Below, piece by piece: positions 35,033 to 45,359 of a stretch of 64,000 bases of DNA. The translations under genes were made by a program, and so were the position numbers. Under the pieces are notes generated by a model that was not told the DNA's origin, searched no databases, and saw only the letters and a list, made by a program, of their open reading frames with translations. The stretch comes from Roridomyces roridus (lineage: Eukaryota > Basidiomycota > Agaricomycetes > Agaricales > Mycenaceae), in assembly GCA_029378245.1 (NCBI GenBank), contig JARKIF010000048.1, positions 186,001 through 250,000 on the forward strand. Reading direction: 5' to 3'. Position 1 is the stretch's first letter. Each line of letters opens with the position of its first letter.

Positions 35033-37813
35033 GGCATCCGAGACACGAGCGCAGACTCGAGATGGTGGTCGTGAGGGAAGATAATAATCTGCGCATGGGA
35101 ACTGAATTGGTGGAAGTATGTAAATCTCCGGGCCGAAGTGCCGCTCGATTTTAGGATCAAGCCAGTACTTCCATTGCCAGGACGAGGCATCTTGATGGTG
35201 TCGATGATCAGGCGAACGCTACATGCCGACCTGATCACTGAGGCATGACTGAATCACCCATGACTGATCATCTCCCGCCCTGTAGCCGAGGCGGCATCGG
35301 CGGAGATTCGTGAAACTTCCATTGCAAACCCCAGTCACGAAGTGAACGTGCAGATGGCACTGATTTTGAGCTCGGCGTCCTGTTGCGTTTTAGGCAGGCT
35401 GGGGTACTCTAAAATTGATGCGGTCCATCACTCCTCGGTGCTCGAATTCCGTTTCCGTGTTCTCATGGGGATTCTTTCCATCCGTTGACAGCGGCTCATG
35501 AAGGCGATGCCCCGCCCGAAAGCCGTGGCACGCGGCCTCCCGGCAATACACATGTATCGCTCTGATGCTATCACCGTTCTGGACGTGAATCTCCATTGAC
35601 TTCTCTCAGTCGGCGAGGGAGCGTTTCGAGTGTCATTGATTCCGCTGTCGATTGGACGCCGGAATTCCGAATTCCCCAAATAAGTAATGAAGAAATTAAA
35701 AGAATCTCGGCGTCCCGGAGAGGTCGAGCGAAATACTGAATGCAGCGCTCCGAGCAACTTCCGAGTCCAGACCTCCAGTATATATTCCTCAACTTGCATT
35801 GCTCCGCGTGGCCCGATACGGAACCTTAAAACGCCGCGGGAATAACTATGCGACACGGGTAGGCTCGACGGAGAAGCCGGTCAGAGGAAGAAAAGGATTG
35901 CAATCCGTGGTTGAAAAATCGACGAGTCTTGTTGTGTTGATGGATTGATTGATGAGTGATAGCTGGTAAACCGGTGGATCGGCGGCAGTCGGCACTGCTT
36001 CCCAGCGATGCACTTTTGCCAAACAGTCCGAGTACTGACTCGCAACCTTACATGTCCGCTTTCTCGAGACCGGCGCTAGTCTGACCCGGCGCAGCGATGC
36101 GCCTATCGAGCGTCGATGCAACATGGAAATAAGTAAATTCAACAGTAGATTGGTGCTAGTCTTACTGGAGTCCGACAGCACTCGCCGCTCGAGCGGTGAG
36201 CAAAGTTAGCTGTTGCCTAGTAAATTCTCATGAACGCCCCGGGTCTCGACCACAGGCACAGCTTTCCAGATTCCCGTTAGGGTCCCGCTGATTCAATTCG
36301 AATTCCCAATTCACATGTGTCGAACTCTCAAGCAATGAATACTCGGTATTTTTCCATAGGCCTCCCTTGCCATTGAACTTGAGGAAGGAGCCGCCGGTGA
36401 CTTTCGGTAACCCTCTGGGTATGGCGCGACATACGCGCAGAGCGCGACAGCGGCCTCGGACAATTGGCGTGTCCGCAGTTCCTGGTTTGTATTGCCTCAG
36501 GTTGTTCTAGGCTCTGGAATGAACATTCCAGGCGTGTCCGTCGCTTTTATGGCTCTCAGCAGGTTGTTCCCAGTGCATCTGTTCAGTGGCGAGCCGCGAC
36601 AACATATCCGGCCTTTTCGAAGTGAGTTCACGAGTCATGATATCATTCTTGGATTGCACGCGCTCGTTCGTCTGCTTGGTTACTCAAATGGCGCGCGTCA
36701 ACTTTCCCAAAAATGGGTACCGGGAGTTGAACCGGCGGACACAGCCATGACCGCGACAAATTGAACGGAAATTACTATCATTTGCGCGGCGCCAATTCCC
36801 ACTCCCGAATGTTTCACTTTGTCAACTCTACGAATGTGCACTTGCTACGCAGTCGGAATTAGTCTGAGTGGCTCCGGGGCACAAGGGAGTTTCACCACTA
36901 CCTGGACCCCTTGGAGACCGGGATCGCACGGAGGAGTTTGCGAGTGCTGCGGGTCAACCTGAAAAATGATGATACCCCCAAATGAAATCCGAGTGCGAGC
37001 GTTACCTTACTGACGTCCACGGACTTTGCCCGGACTCAGGACACAGCCATCCATATGGAGCTGATTCCCAATTCGAATTTCTTCCCATTCCAGCCAGCGC
37101 GCAATGTTAAAACTAATGGCAATCGTTCCTCGGCGAACGGAACCTTGAATGCAGATTCCACATATGTATATCCCGCTGCCCGTGCGTTTGACGGTTGGGT
37201 GATTCTTTTGTTGCCTGGATGCCATAGATACCTACCTCGTTCTCACTCACTCCGACACAGTGAAAGAACTGAGGATGATACTTCATCGACATACCTATCT
37301 TCGCTGGGCACTTGTTATCTTCTGGGCGGGAGAATATGTACATATGTAGCACTGATACGAGATGCAATTGAAAGCTATGAATATTGAAACCACGAGCCGC
37401 CGGGATCGCCGGTCTTCTTTGGCATCCGGCCATCAAACGAGTCATTTGATTGCCGCTTTTCGACTCTTGACTCACTCCCCCGTCCTGCTCCGAGTGCTCC
37501 TTTCGCCTTGTTACCTGCGACAAATGTGTTTGGATCTCCAACTGGCTTCATCTGCGGCTCCATTGGCCAGCGAGATCAACGCTTGGACTGCTCAATGGAA
37601 GTGGGCGGCATCGCAGATTCTTGCCAGAATTCCTTCAAGCTGTCGGTACCCAAACTAAAAGGTGACATTCCGCCGTTGAATGCTTGCGCGGAACTGGAAT
37701 GAAACTACAGTGTGAGCATAGTCTAAGCACGGTCCGAGATATCAGACTAATCGTGGACAGGCACCAATGTCTCGCGCCGGTTTTTCTTACTGTGAACACT
37801 GCATCGCTCGAGG
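35033..37813. other. Gene-poor stretch
   Basis: Only short unrelated frames on both strands over 2.8 kb. No repeat family, RNA gene or domain was recognised. The stretch directly upstream of 35032 would hold the BTB promoter, and the right end that of the glyoxal oxidase. Confidence 0.4.
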
Positions 37814-37820
37814 TATAAAA
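37814..37820 (+). promoter_or_regulatory. TATA box of the glyoxal oxidase gene
   Basis: TATAAAA, 55 bp upstream of the start codon. Confidence 0.55.
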
Positions 37821-37874
37821 TGGGCCAGGTATCGTCGTATTTCTTCACTCCGGTCTGCGACGCACTCATCCGCA

Positions 37875-39896
37875 ATGCATTCCTCCAAGCTCTTCACCCT
37901 GCTTCCCTTCCTGCGTCTCGCCGTCGCCCAGCACACCTGGTCCTTTGTGCAGCAAGGCAACTCGGGGATTGTCCCTCTCGAGCTCATCACGCTCTCACCC
38001 ACGTTGGCGCTGATGTACGATCGCCCATACACCAATCCGCTCAAGCTCCCTGACGGCGAGCCCGCGTGGGCTGGTCTTTGGCACTTTAACAACAACTCGG
38101 CGACACCGCTCAAGACGATAACAAACACTTTCTGGTGAGTTCCATATTCTCTGTCAATTCAGTTGCTTATTCGATACTTCAAGCGCCGGAGGTGCCTTTA
38201 TTTCTAACGGTACGCTTGTTGCCGTCGGTGGCCAACCGCTCGACAGCATCCCTGGGTGGGGCAACGCTACCGACGGCACGATGGGCATCCGCCTGTTCGG
38301 ACCCTGCGACTCCGCGGACGGTAGCGGCCCCGGATGCACAGTGTTCGAGGACCCGCAGAACATGCACCTCGTCGTCACTCGGTGGTACCCGACGGCTCTG
38401 AGAATTCCTGACGGGAGTCTCTTCATCATGGGCGGCAGCGACATCCTGACGACCTTCAACGGTGCCGACATTGCGCAGAACAACTATGAGTTCTTCCCCC
38501 CGCGCAAGGGAGAAGTGGGCAAGGTCAGGCCTAGCAAGTTCTTGAATGACACACTCCCAGCCAACCTCTTCCCTCGGTACATATTTCAACTTCCTCCTCG
38601 TGAACCTGCTGACTATGAAACACAGCTCGATGGTCCTTCCCTCCGGTCATGTCCTCATGATGGCCAACAACCAATCCATGATCTACGACATCGAAACCAA
38701 CACTGAACTTCACCGCCTCCCCGAGCTCCCCAACGGCGTCCGCATCGGCGTCCCCTTTGACGGTTTCGCCCAATTGCTCCCCCTCTCGCCGCCCCTCTAC
38801 GAACCGACCGTTCTCGCGTGCGGTGGCTCCACCAAGCCTGATACGATCACCTTGGAGGAGATGAACACCGAAGACGTTGCTTCAACTCAGTGCCAGCGCA
38901 TGACGTTGACTCCCGCCGGCCTCGCCGCTGGCTGGCAGGTTGAGCACATGCCGGAGCCGCGGGTCATGCCTGAGACGGTCATCTTGCCCAGCGGCGATGT
39001 GCTCATTCTCAACGGCGCGCATACTGGGTGAGTCGTATGCTTTGTGGCGGGGCTCATATTTATTGTCGATTAGCTACTCGGGGTATCCTTCCGTCGGCAA
39101 TTCGGCCATCACCGGCACCAATGCCGCTAACCCGGCTACGCGAGGTATCATGTACCGAACTACGTTGCCCGCCGGCCAAAGGTAGTCCCTTTTCCAGTTC
39201 CTACACAATTTTCTTATTCACATTTTGCACAGACTCACTCAGACCGGTCTCCCGACGAGCAGCATCCCGCGGATGTACCACTCTGCCGCCACGCTCACCG
39301 CCAAAGGGTAAGATCAAATACTCAACCAAAGGCTGGTCGTTGACAGCAAACAGGAACGTCATGGTCGCCGCATCCAACCCCCACCCCTTTGTCCTCACGG
39401 CTGACAACAACCCGAACAACTTGTCCTTCCCCACCGAATACCGTGTCGAGTATCTCAACCCCGACTTCATCACCAACAACTCACCCCGCCCGGTGATCAC
39501 CCACTCTCCTTCCAAGCTCGCATTCAATGCCAAAGGCACCATCACGGTCACTATCCCACACAGTCTTGCTGCCGGCGAACTTCAGGGTGTGTTCTGCCCC
39601 CCTCTGTCTCGATTTGAATGCAATACTTACTCCACCCAGTCTCGCTGATGGACATGGGCTACATCACCCACGCCTGGCACGCCAACTCCCGACTCGTGTT
39701 CCTTGACTACAAGCTCGTCGGCAACACGCTCACCATCACCACGCCCCCGAACGGCAATATCTATCCGCCAGGCCCCGCTTGGATATACGTCGTCGCCGAT
39801 GGTGTATGGAGCGAGGGCGTGCAGATTATGATTGGCGATGGTGGTGACCCGCCCCGTCCTCCTCAGGGTGTGCCGGTCCACATCAACAGTCTTTGA
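37875..39896 (+). CDS. Glyoxal oxidase, copper radical oxidase (AA5_1)
   Basis: This secreted copper enzyme oxidises simple aldehydes and makes H2O2 for peroxidases. Seven exons (37875-38134, 38184-38576, 38626-39027, 39074-39181, 39233-39307, 39354-39586, 39640-39896) give 1728 nt, or 575 aa. The signal peptide is MHSSKLFTLLPFLRLAVA. The cofactor Cys lies in FCAGGAF (its codon is split by intron 1). The Tyr/His ligand motif is RMYHSAATL and a second His sits in THAWHANSR. VTRWYPTALRIPDGSLFIMG and MVLPSGHVLMMANNQSMIYD are family blocks. The C-terminus is a DUF1929-type Ig-like domain ending GDGGDPPRPP. The gene is complete and preceded by a TATA box. Together with the GMC oxidase it suggests an H2O2-producing decay lifestyle. 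Confidence 0.92.
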
Positions 39897-40574
39897 AGTG
39901 GTGTTGAAGCAAATCAAACTAATTCGCTATGAATCAAAGTAATACTCTAATAATGTCTGTCCTCCCTCCCTTTTCTTGTGTAGGCACCTGTATACAGCGG
40001 AAGTATTTAATCTAATATACATATGTGATCCAATTCAGCTGCTTAGGTATCAACGATACCTCGGCGACTGCAACTTTCTGGCATCTGCCACTTGGTCCCC
40101 AAAATTCCCTCACGTCTTCAACGGGTGCTTCAAATCCAATCAGCGGGAGCATACCACGACCACGACGTTACTCAAACCCGATGGCTTGGCTCGCCACCCA
40201 CCTTGGGATCCTCGCCGACTGAACTTCAGTCGGCGAGGAAGTTCAGTCACCGAACTGGAGCTCGTGGACGGATGATATGGGTTTGGTATCCAATGGCCAT
40301 GATTCGAGAGTCGGGATACGGAGTTGAAGCAAGCATGTGCGGCATGATGTGCCGCCCAACCGAGATAAACCTTGCATACATATTACAACTTGGATGATCT
40401 ATTTAGCTGCTATACCGTCCCATGACCAGCTCTGGAGCCCTATTGAAGAACATCGTTAACAAAGGCCAAAGCGTAGTGGCCATCACCCTCTGATCGGCGC
40501 TTTGATGTAGTCAGATGGTCCCGCCTTTGTACGACTTTCGTCGCTTTGACACGGGCCATTGTTGGAGCAGCCGG
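39897..40574. other. Intergenic region with a small hairpin
   Basis: At 40210-40238 two 14-bp arms (CCTCGCCGACTGAA and its complement) form an almost loop-free palindrome. No other feature was found. Confidence 0.5.
40210..40238. repeat. Perfect 14-bp-arm hairpin
   Basis: Arms 40210-40223 and 40225-40238 with a single-base centre. Twelve bases of the arm also occur near 35613. It lies about 310 bp after the glyoxal oxidase stop, so it could affect a 3' end, but no poly-T follows. Confidence 0.5.
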
Positions 40575-40581
40575 TATATAA
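40575..40581 (+). promoter_or_regulatory. TATA box deciding the start of the next gene
   Basis: TATATAA lies only 24 bp before the first ATG (40599) but 81 bp before the second in-frame ATG (40656). A start site about 30 bp downstream of the TATA would leave only the second ATG in the mRNA. Confidence 0.5.
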
Positions 40582-40655
40582 AGGGCCGTCGAGCTGCGAT
40601 GCCCATCGTCATATTCGACACACCCAGGCTCGCTTCGTCTCCGAATCAACTCAGC

Positions 40656-41342
40656 ATGTACGCTTTTCCTGGGCAAGAGCCGACCGTCAGGTTGCCACCA
40701 GCCGTTGACAGAATGGGGATGCAAATTCCCCACGCTCCTCTCGATCCAGACCCACCTACAGTCGCCGGCGAGCCGTGGAGCCCGAGTCTACCGCCGTTGA
40801 TCGTGCCACCACCATCAGCGCAACCAACGCCTCTGAGTTCCTCGCATCGCCCACCTCAGTGTCCGAACTGCCCAAACCAGACCACTCACTCCACGAGTGG
40901 AGCCTCAAAACGCGTAGGGGGCGGACACATTCGCTTCGCGTCCTTGAATCCCGTCGTCCATCCAAACACACCGCGGGGCGTCCCACTGGCGGACATACTC
41001 GCCTTCCGGTCCAAGTGCATGCTCGACGCTAATGCGCACCTCAAATCCGGGACGATTACTTACCAGCTCAATGTACGTCCTGCCCTTTATGCTGAAGACA
41101 TCCATGATAATAAACTCTCGTAGATCAACGGCGTGGATTATCCCGCGAAACTGAGTTTGCCTAACCAGTCCGACCACCACTTGCTATCGCGCTTTGATCT
41201 GGCGTGGTGGATTGCGCATGCGTTCAGGGAAACACCCATGGCTGTCGGTGTGAATCTGAAGCACATGTACTTGGCCGATTGGACTGTGGCCGAAGGAGAG
41301 AGCACTTGGAAAGCTACTCTTCATAATGTCGCTCCGTATTAA
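40656..41342 (+). CDS. Hypothetical agaricomycete protein (211 or 230 aa)
   Basis: Two exons joined by a 51-nt intron (41073-41123) read in frame to TAA 41342. The N-terminal half is Pro-rich (PPLIVPPPSAQPTPLSS), followed by HIRFASLNPVVHPNTPRGVP and LADILAFRSK. The second exon holds INGVDYPAKLSLP, RFDLAWWIAHAF and VGVNLKHMYLADWTVAEG. The shape is like small mushroom proteins with a conserved C-terminal beta-rich domain, possibly DUF6699-like, but I cannot name it with confidence. The start at 40656 (MYAFPGQEP) is preferred to 40599 because of the TATA position. No signal peptide. Confidence 0.55.
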
Positions 41343-41459
41343 ACTTGTGTATTTATTCTGTTAAAATGCGGTCATTAAGAGTCGCGGTGAACTGGAATGA
41401 CTCTACTCACGACCTAAATAATACCATACCATCCCGCCTCACAGCAGGGCCAGGATAAT

Positions 41460-41515
41460 GTGCCGCTGCAGTGCCGCGTAGTGCCGCTGAGGGCCGCTGA
41501 GGGCCGCTGCCGCGT
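41460..41515. repeat. Short GCCGCTGAGG-type microrepeat
   Basis: Tandem GTGCCGC / GGGCCGCTGA units in a 55-bp GC-rich stretch; low complexity only. Confidence 0.6.
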
Positions 41516-41786
41516 GATGGGTGGTGGTGGGAATTTAAAATCGTGCCGCGCGGTCTCTACAAGGACAGTTAGGTCGAATGAAAGTCAGAGGACACAAGTT
41601 GATACTTGTATGTATTGTTTTGGAATACAAAGTGGGGGAGACTCAAGGAGATTAACTTCAAGAAATGTTGTTGCCATGAAAGCGAGGCCAGATTCCGCCA
41701 TATAGCACCGATATGTACTGTTTTGAAGAAGAAAATGGCCGGGAATCGCAGTGATTGACTTCAAAAAATGTGTTGATGTGCGGTCT

Positions 41787-42050
41787 CCCCAACTATATCC
41801 CAAATCCGCTTCCGACTCGTAACACACGCCCTCGCAAAAGCCGTCCACGGGATTAAATTTACATCTCCCTTTCCGCCCTCCACCCACTGCTTCGTCCACC
41901 ACTCATTCTCCTCGGCCGACCGATACGCAGATGAGGGTGTTTCGGGCAGCAGGTATCAGTGATGCCACTCGATTGAGCGACGGACGAAGGCGTCCAAGTG
42001 TCGGAGGACGAGTGCGCGAAGGAATTTGTTGAAGGGCGAGGGTTCCTTGT
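41787..42050 (-). pseudogene. Fossil reading frame with one in-frame stop
   Basis: On the minus strand one frame reads SPFNKFLRALVLRHLDAFVR, RSIEWHH, then a TGA, then YLLPETPSSAYRSAEENEWW and LIPWTAFARACVTSRKRIWD. The codon flow across the stop is natural, so it looks like a dead coding exon. The basic/aromatic pattern is faintly HMG-box-like, but I do not assign a family. Confidence 0.4.
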
Positions 42051-42057
42051 CTTTTTT

Positions 42058-42132
42058 TTTGCGGGCGGCACGAGAATTAGGACGGCCCAAGCCGCGTCGA
42101 GGCTTTGTGAGCCGACTGGCTGACTCTGTGTG
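42058..42132 (+). pseudogene. Detached C-terminal module fragment next to copy D
   Basis: GGCACGAGAATTAGGACGGC and the following bases match the ends at 47740-47820 and 3622-3690 (minus), with the Arg-rich GRPKPRRG-type codons and the last residues decayed. It lies 190 bp from the 3' end of copy D, as the E-side copy does from copy E. Confidence 0.45.
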
Positions 42133-42321
42133 CTGAAATTTTTGCAGCTGATTGACGATCGAACCTCTCTTGGTTTTTATCATCTTCTCAAAACCATAGG
42201 CAGCAGTCTCTTCTGCCCAATTGAATTGGCAGACGACCGGTCACCGAACACTTCAACGCCTGTTTTGACGCCGGGAAGCCCACATAAATAAATTGGCAAC
42301 GTTCAAATACACAATCCTCCT

Positions 42322-44566
42322 TCACCCATATCGGTGTCTGTTCCCTGCACAAGGTGGCTCGACAATATTCACGGACGAGTGGGATTCATCCACATCGATG
42401 TGCTCCATTCGGTCCTCAGCTCCTTCCTCCGGGAGTTCGGCGACTTGGACAACTGTCAGTCAGGCCGAGAGTTTGGCAATAAAACTGACCATGTGCGTGC
42501 AAGGTCTCCCTGTCGCCATGGACTTCCATCAAGTGGCACCCAAGGTGTTTTGCGAGATCTTGACTATAGGGATCGAACCCTTTCGCTGCGTGGAACTTGC
42601 GTAGCCCTTCGTAGACGCCTGTGTCCCAGTGACGGCCCATAGCTCTCACGGCCTGTTCGACCTCCGGAAACCCCAGACTCTGGGCAGCTTCCGGCGTCAA
42701 AGGTGGGATACCCGACGGGTCCAAGGACCAGAACCACGGACATTGAGGCCATGCAAATGAAGCTCTGCCGCTCTTGAAATGCTCTGCAGGGCACGCAAAG
42801 AGATATCCTTCCGGGTGCGGCTTTGATGGGGCCGGGATGTAAAGTTGCAAACGTATCCCTTCAATAAATACTGCGGCAAAATTCAATGGACTGCCACTCC
42901 GACAAATCATGAAGGAAATTACCGTAGTCTTCATGTCTCGAGGTAACTTTTAAACGCTGGAAGATGTGATTTGCCTGGGGTAACCAAGTATCCCCGTCCC
43001 CGTTCAGTAAGGCTTCCAAGGTCTTGTCGTAGATCTCCGGCGCCTTGAACCTTTGGGTCAGGAAACAAGCATCAGCAAGTAGTATCCAACCCTGGAAATG
43101 TCGTACCGTATCCAGCCAGTGGCCATGTCCTCCCCACGCACAGTGCTCCGGCCGGCTTCGAAGCCATTCCATCCATAGAAGTGGGTGAAAAACTCTGGGA
43201 TATCGCCGGCGGGGCAAGTCATAGGACCGAAAGATTCTCTCGAGGGATGGTGATTCACGGATTCGGATCCCACCGAAGGATGGAAGATGAGGGCTCCAAG
43301 AGGGACCTCCAAGCTTTCCCAGGGGATAAAATCTACCACCGCCAGATGACGGAAACACATCACGTGATAGAGTCCAACAGTTAGAATTTGCATGGCTCTG
43401 GTCTCTGAATTTGCAACATCCAGCGCCAACAATTCTTGTTCGTCTTGTGTGGTTAGGTTAACAAATGGAAACTGGCCAGAATCGCTGCTCGCTAGTTCCA
43501 CACAAAGCCGACCGGTTGAAAGTCTGATCCATTCGGTTTCCGGCTCGTCTCCCTACGGCAGGATATATAGTAAAAACAATGTGCGAGGGACGGCGTCGAC
43601 TCTCTTACCAGCTTTGTGGTGTATTGCCATCGCACATAATTCTGATTACTTGAGTGAGATTGACTGTTGACAAGGCCTTTGGCAAGTCTGTCTCACCTGC
43701 AATTCGGCTGTCTAGATTAATTTATATGCTGAGACAGAAATTTTCAAGGGATAAATTTGCATACATACCCAGCAAGCATGAAGATATACAATCATTACGG
43801 GCGATGGGTGACGCAGCTCCAGAAAATCATCGTACGAGAGCAAGTCTGGGTTTCAGAAGATGTGAAATCAAAACCTTCAATACATGCACAGGAAACATAC
43901 CATCGTGAGCAACAACTGCATGTACACCGGAGAAACTTGCTAGTCCGAAAATTTGAAGTATTGTCGGGTGCCTGAGCGACCAAGCAAGTAAGATATGGAA
44001 ATTCGATGTTAGGGACATACCAGGCTCGTGAGTGGCGTTCGATATACTCGCGCCATTCCTGCGACAGAAGTGAGGTTTAGAGACAAGAATACAGAAGATA
44101 AATACCTGCTCAGCGTTCTCGCCACGATAGACAACAACTGCTCTCTCGGACTCTATGCCATGAATCTTTGCTGAGTACATGCGGCGCGCATTGGTTCTGT
44201 GATCCATCCGGTGGACTTCAGCAGATCTGGTATTGACAAAGATTTCTCTTCTGAGATCAATATCTCCGCGTCGGATCCGCCTGTAATCTTCCCAAGAAAT
44301 ATGAGGTGAACGCCGACGCTGGTTTTTTTTTGCACTTACCGGAGAGGGCAGTGGAATCAGAAGGCTCCCCGCGAATATGTACATTGCTTGTGAAGTTGCC
44401 ACCTTGGACGGTGAGGTGCTGCGACGCTGGGAAAAAGGCGCCCGGATACCTGGAAGGCAGTCGTGAGCTAGGAGTCTAACTGCGGGCATAGTGGCCAAGC
44501 TCACTGAGGATCATCTGGCCCTCTTCCGAAGGAGAACTCCGAGCTGAAGGGAAGTCCGTTGTCCAT
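42322..44566 (-). CDS. Kinase-like family protein, copy D
   Basis: ATG 44566 opens MDNGLPFSSEFSFGRGPDDP. An intron precedes YPGAFFPASQHLTVQGGNFT and SNVHIRGEPSDST, then DYRRIRRGDIDLRREIFVNT. The N-lobe-like block is RRMYSAKIHG, AVVVYRGENAEQ, EWREYIERHSR, HPTILQIFGLASFSGVHAVV and LLSYDDFLELRHPSPVMIVY. The C-terminal part has EWIRLSTGRLCVELASSD, VPLGALIFHPS, TWLPQANHIFQRLKVTS, CPWFWSLDPSGIPPLTPE and GFDPYSQDLAKHLG. An acidic tail follows the last intron and ends at TGA 42322. It lacks the beta-3 Lys, HRD and DFG. It is the close paralogue of copy E, with 436 bp identical. Function unknown. Confidence 0.72.
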
Positions 44567-45307
44567 GGTGGTGGTGGTAAGAGAGAAGAGAGGTACAAGC
44601 GCCGAGCTGACAGCCTGTGTGTGGATGGACCAAGAATATCCTCCATTCGGACCGGGCTGTGTTCCGGACTGGCAAGTACAGCAGCGGCACTGAATGGAAA
44701 AAAAAAGTGCTGTGGCCGCGCCTTGATCAAGGCTGTATCCTTGTCGAGCGAGAATGGCCAGATGATACCGAGCTAAAAATGCAATCGGGATTCGGAAGGC
44801 ATCAAATTAGCATCAGAGTTTGACCAGTGGGGGATAGCAACAGTTAGTTCGTCAATGCCCCCAGAACCAACTGTTACGAAAAAGTGAACTTCAAGAAGCA
44901 GCCTCCGACAGAGAAGACTTGTGACTCGGGAGTCGGGTGCTTCGCTTGCTGGCGGCTTTAGACTGGTCGGGAGTGGCAGGAATTATGGTCTTTCTGGAGC
45001 ATATTGAGAAGGAGAGCTCAGAGGAACCCGAAACCAGACGAGGGGAGTCGCTGCCCCGACATGAAAGCAAACGGCAAGATGTGAGAGACACGTGATCGAC
45101 ATCAACGATGACGACTGTTTGTTGCCGACTCTGATGATGCGCTGGCACCGACCATGGACGCCATGACCTACATTGCAACGCCTGCACCTGGCCTCTCCCT
45201 GTTCCAACTCATCCAGTTTGGCATCGAAAAACACCAATGAACGCCAGCCAAGTCTCGTCGCCCTCGCTTTGACCTTGGTCAGCCTGACGCTTTGGCCGCG
45301 TCGACCC
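44567..45307. promoter_or_regulatory. Upstream region of copy D with conserved block
   Basis: GAGACACGTGATCGACATCA followed by ACGATGAC (45085-45112) lies about 520 bp from the start of copy D and recurs upstream of C and E. It contains the palindromic E-box CACGTG. The leader just before the ATG (GGCGCTTGTACCTCTCTTCT, CACCACCACC on the sense strand) is also shared with copy E. Confidence 0.5.
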
Positions 45308-45314
45308 TATATAA
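45308..45314 (+). promoter_or_regulatory. TATA box of the Pro/Ser/Ala-rich gene
   Basis: TATATAA, 46 bp upstream of ATG 45360. Confidence 0.5.
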
Positions 45315-45359
45315 TGCGGCCGCGACGCCACTTGGTATCTCTCCCAACAACTCTCGGAA

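Noticed and set aside
35428..36181. Two minus-strand frames of 111-142 codons upstream of the BTB gene
   Set aside because: No conserved motifs, composition like random sequence, no plausible exon joins.
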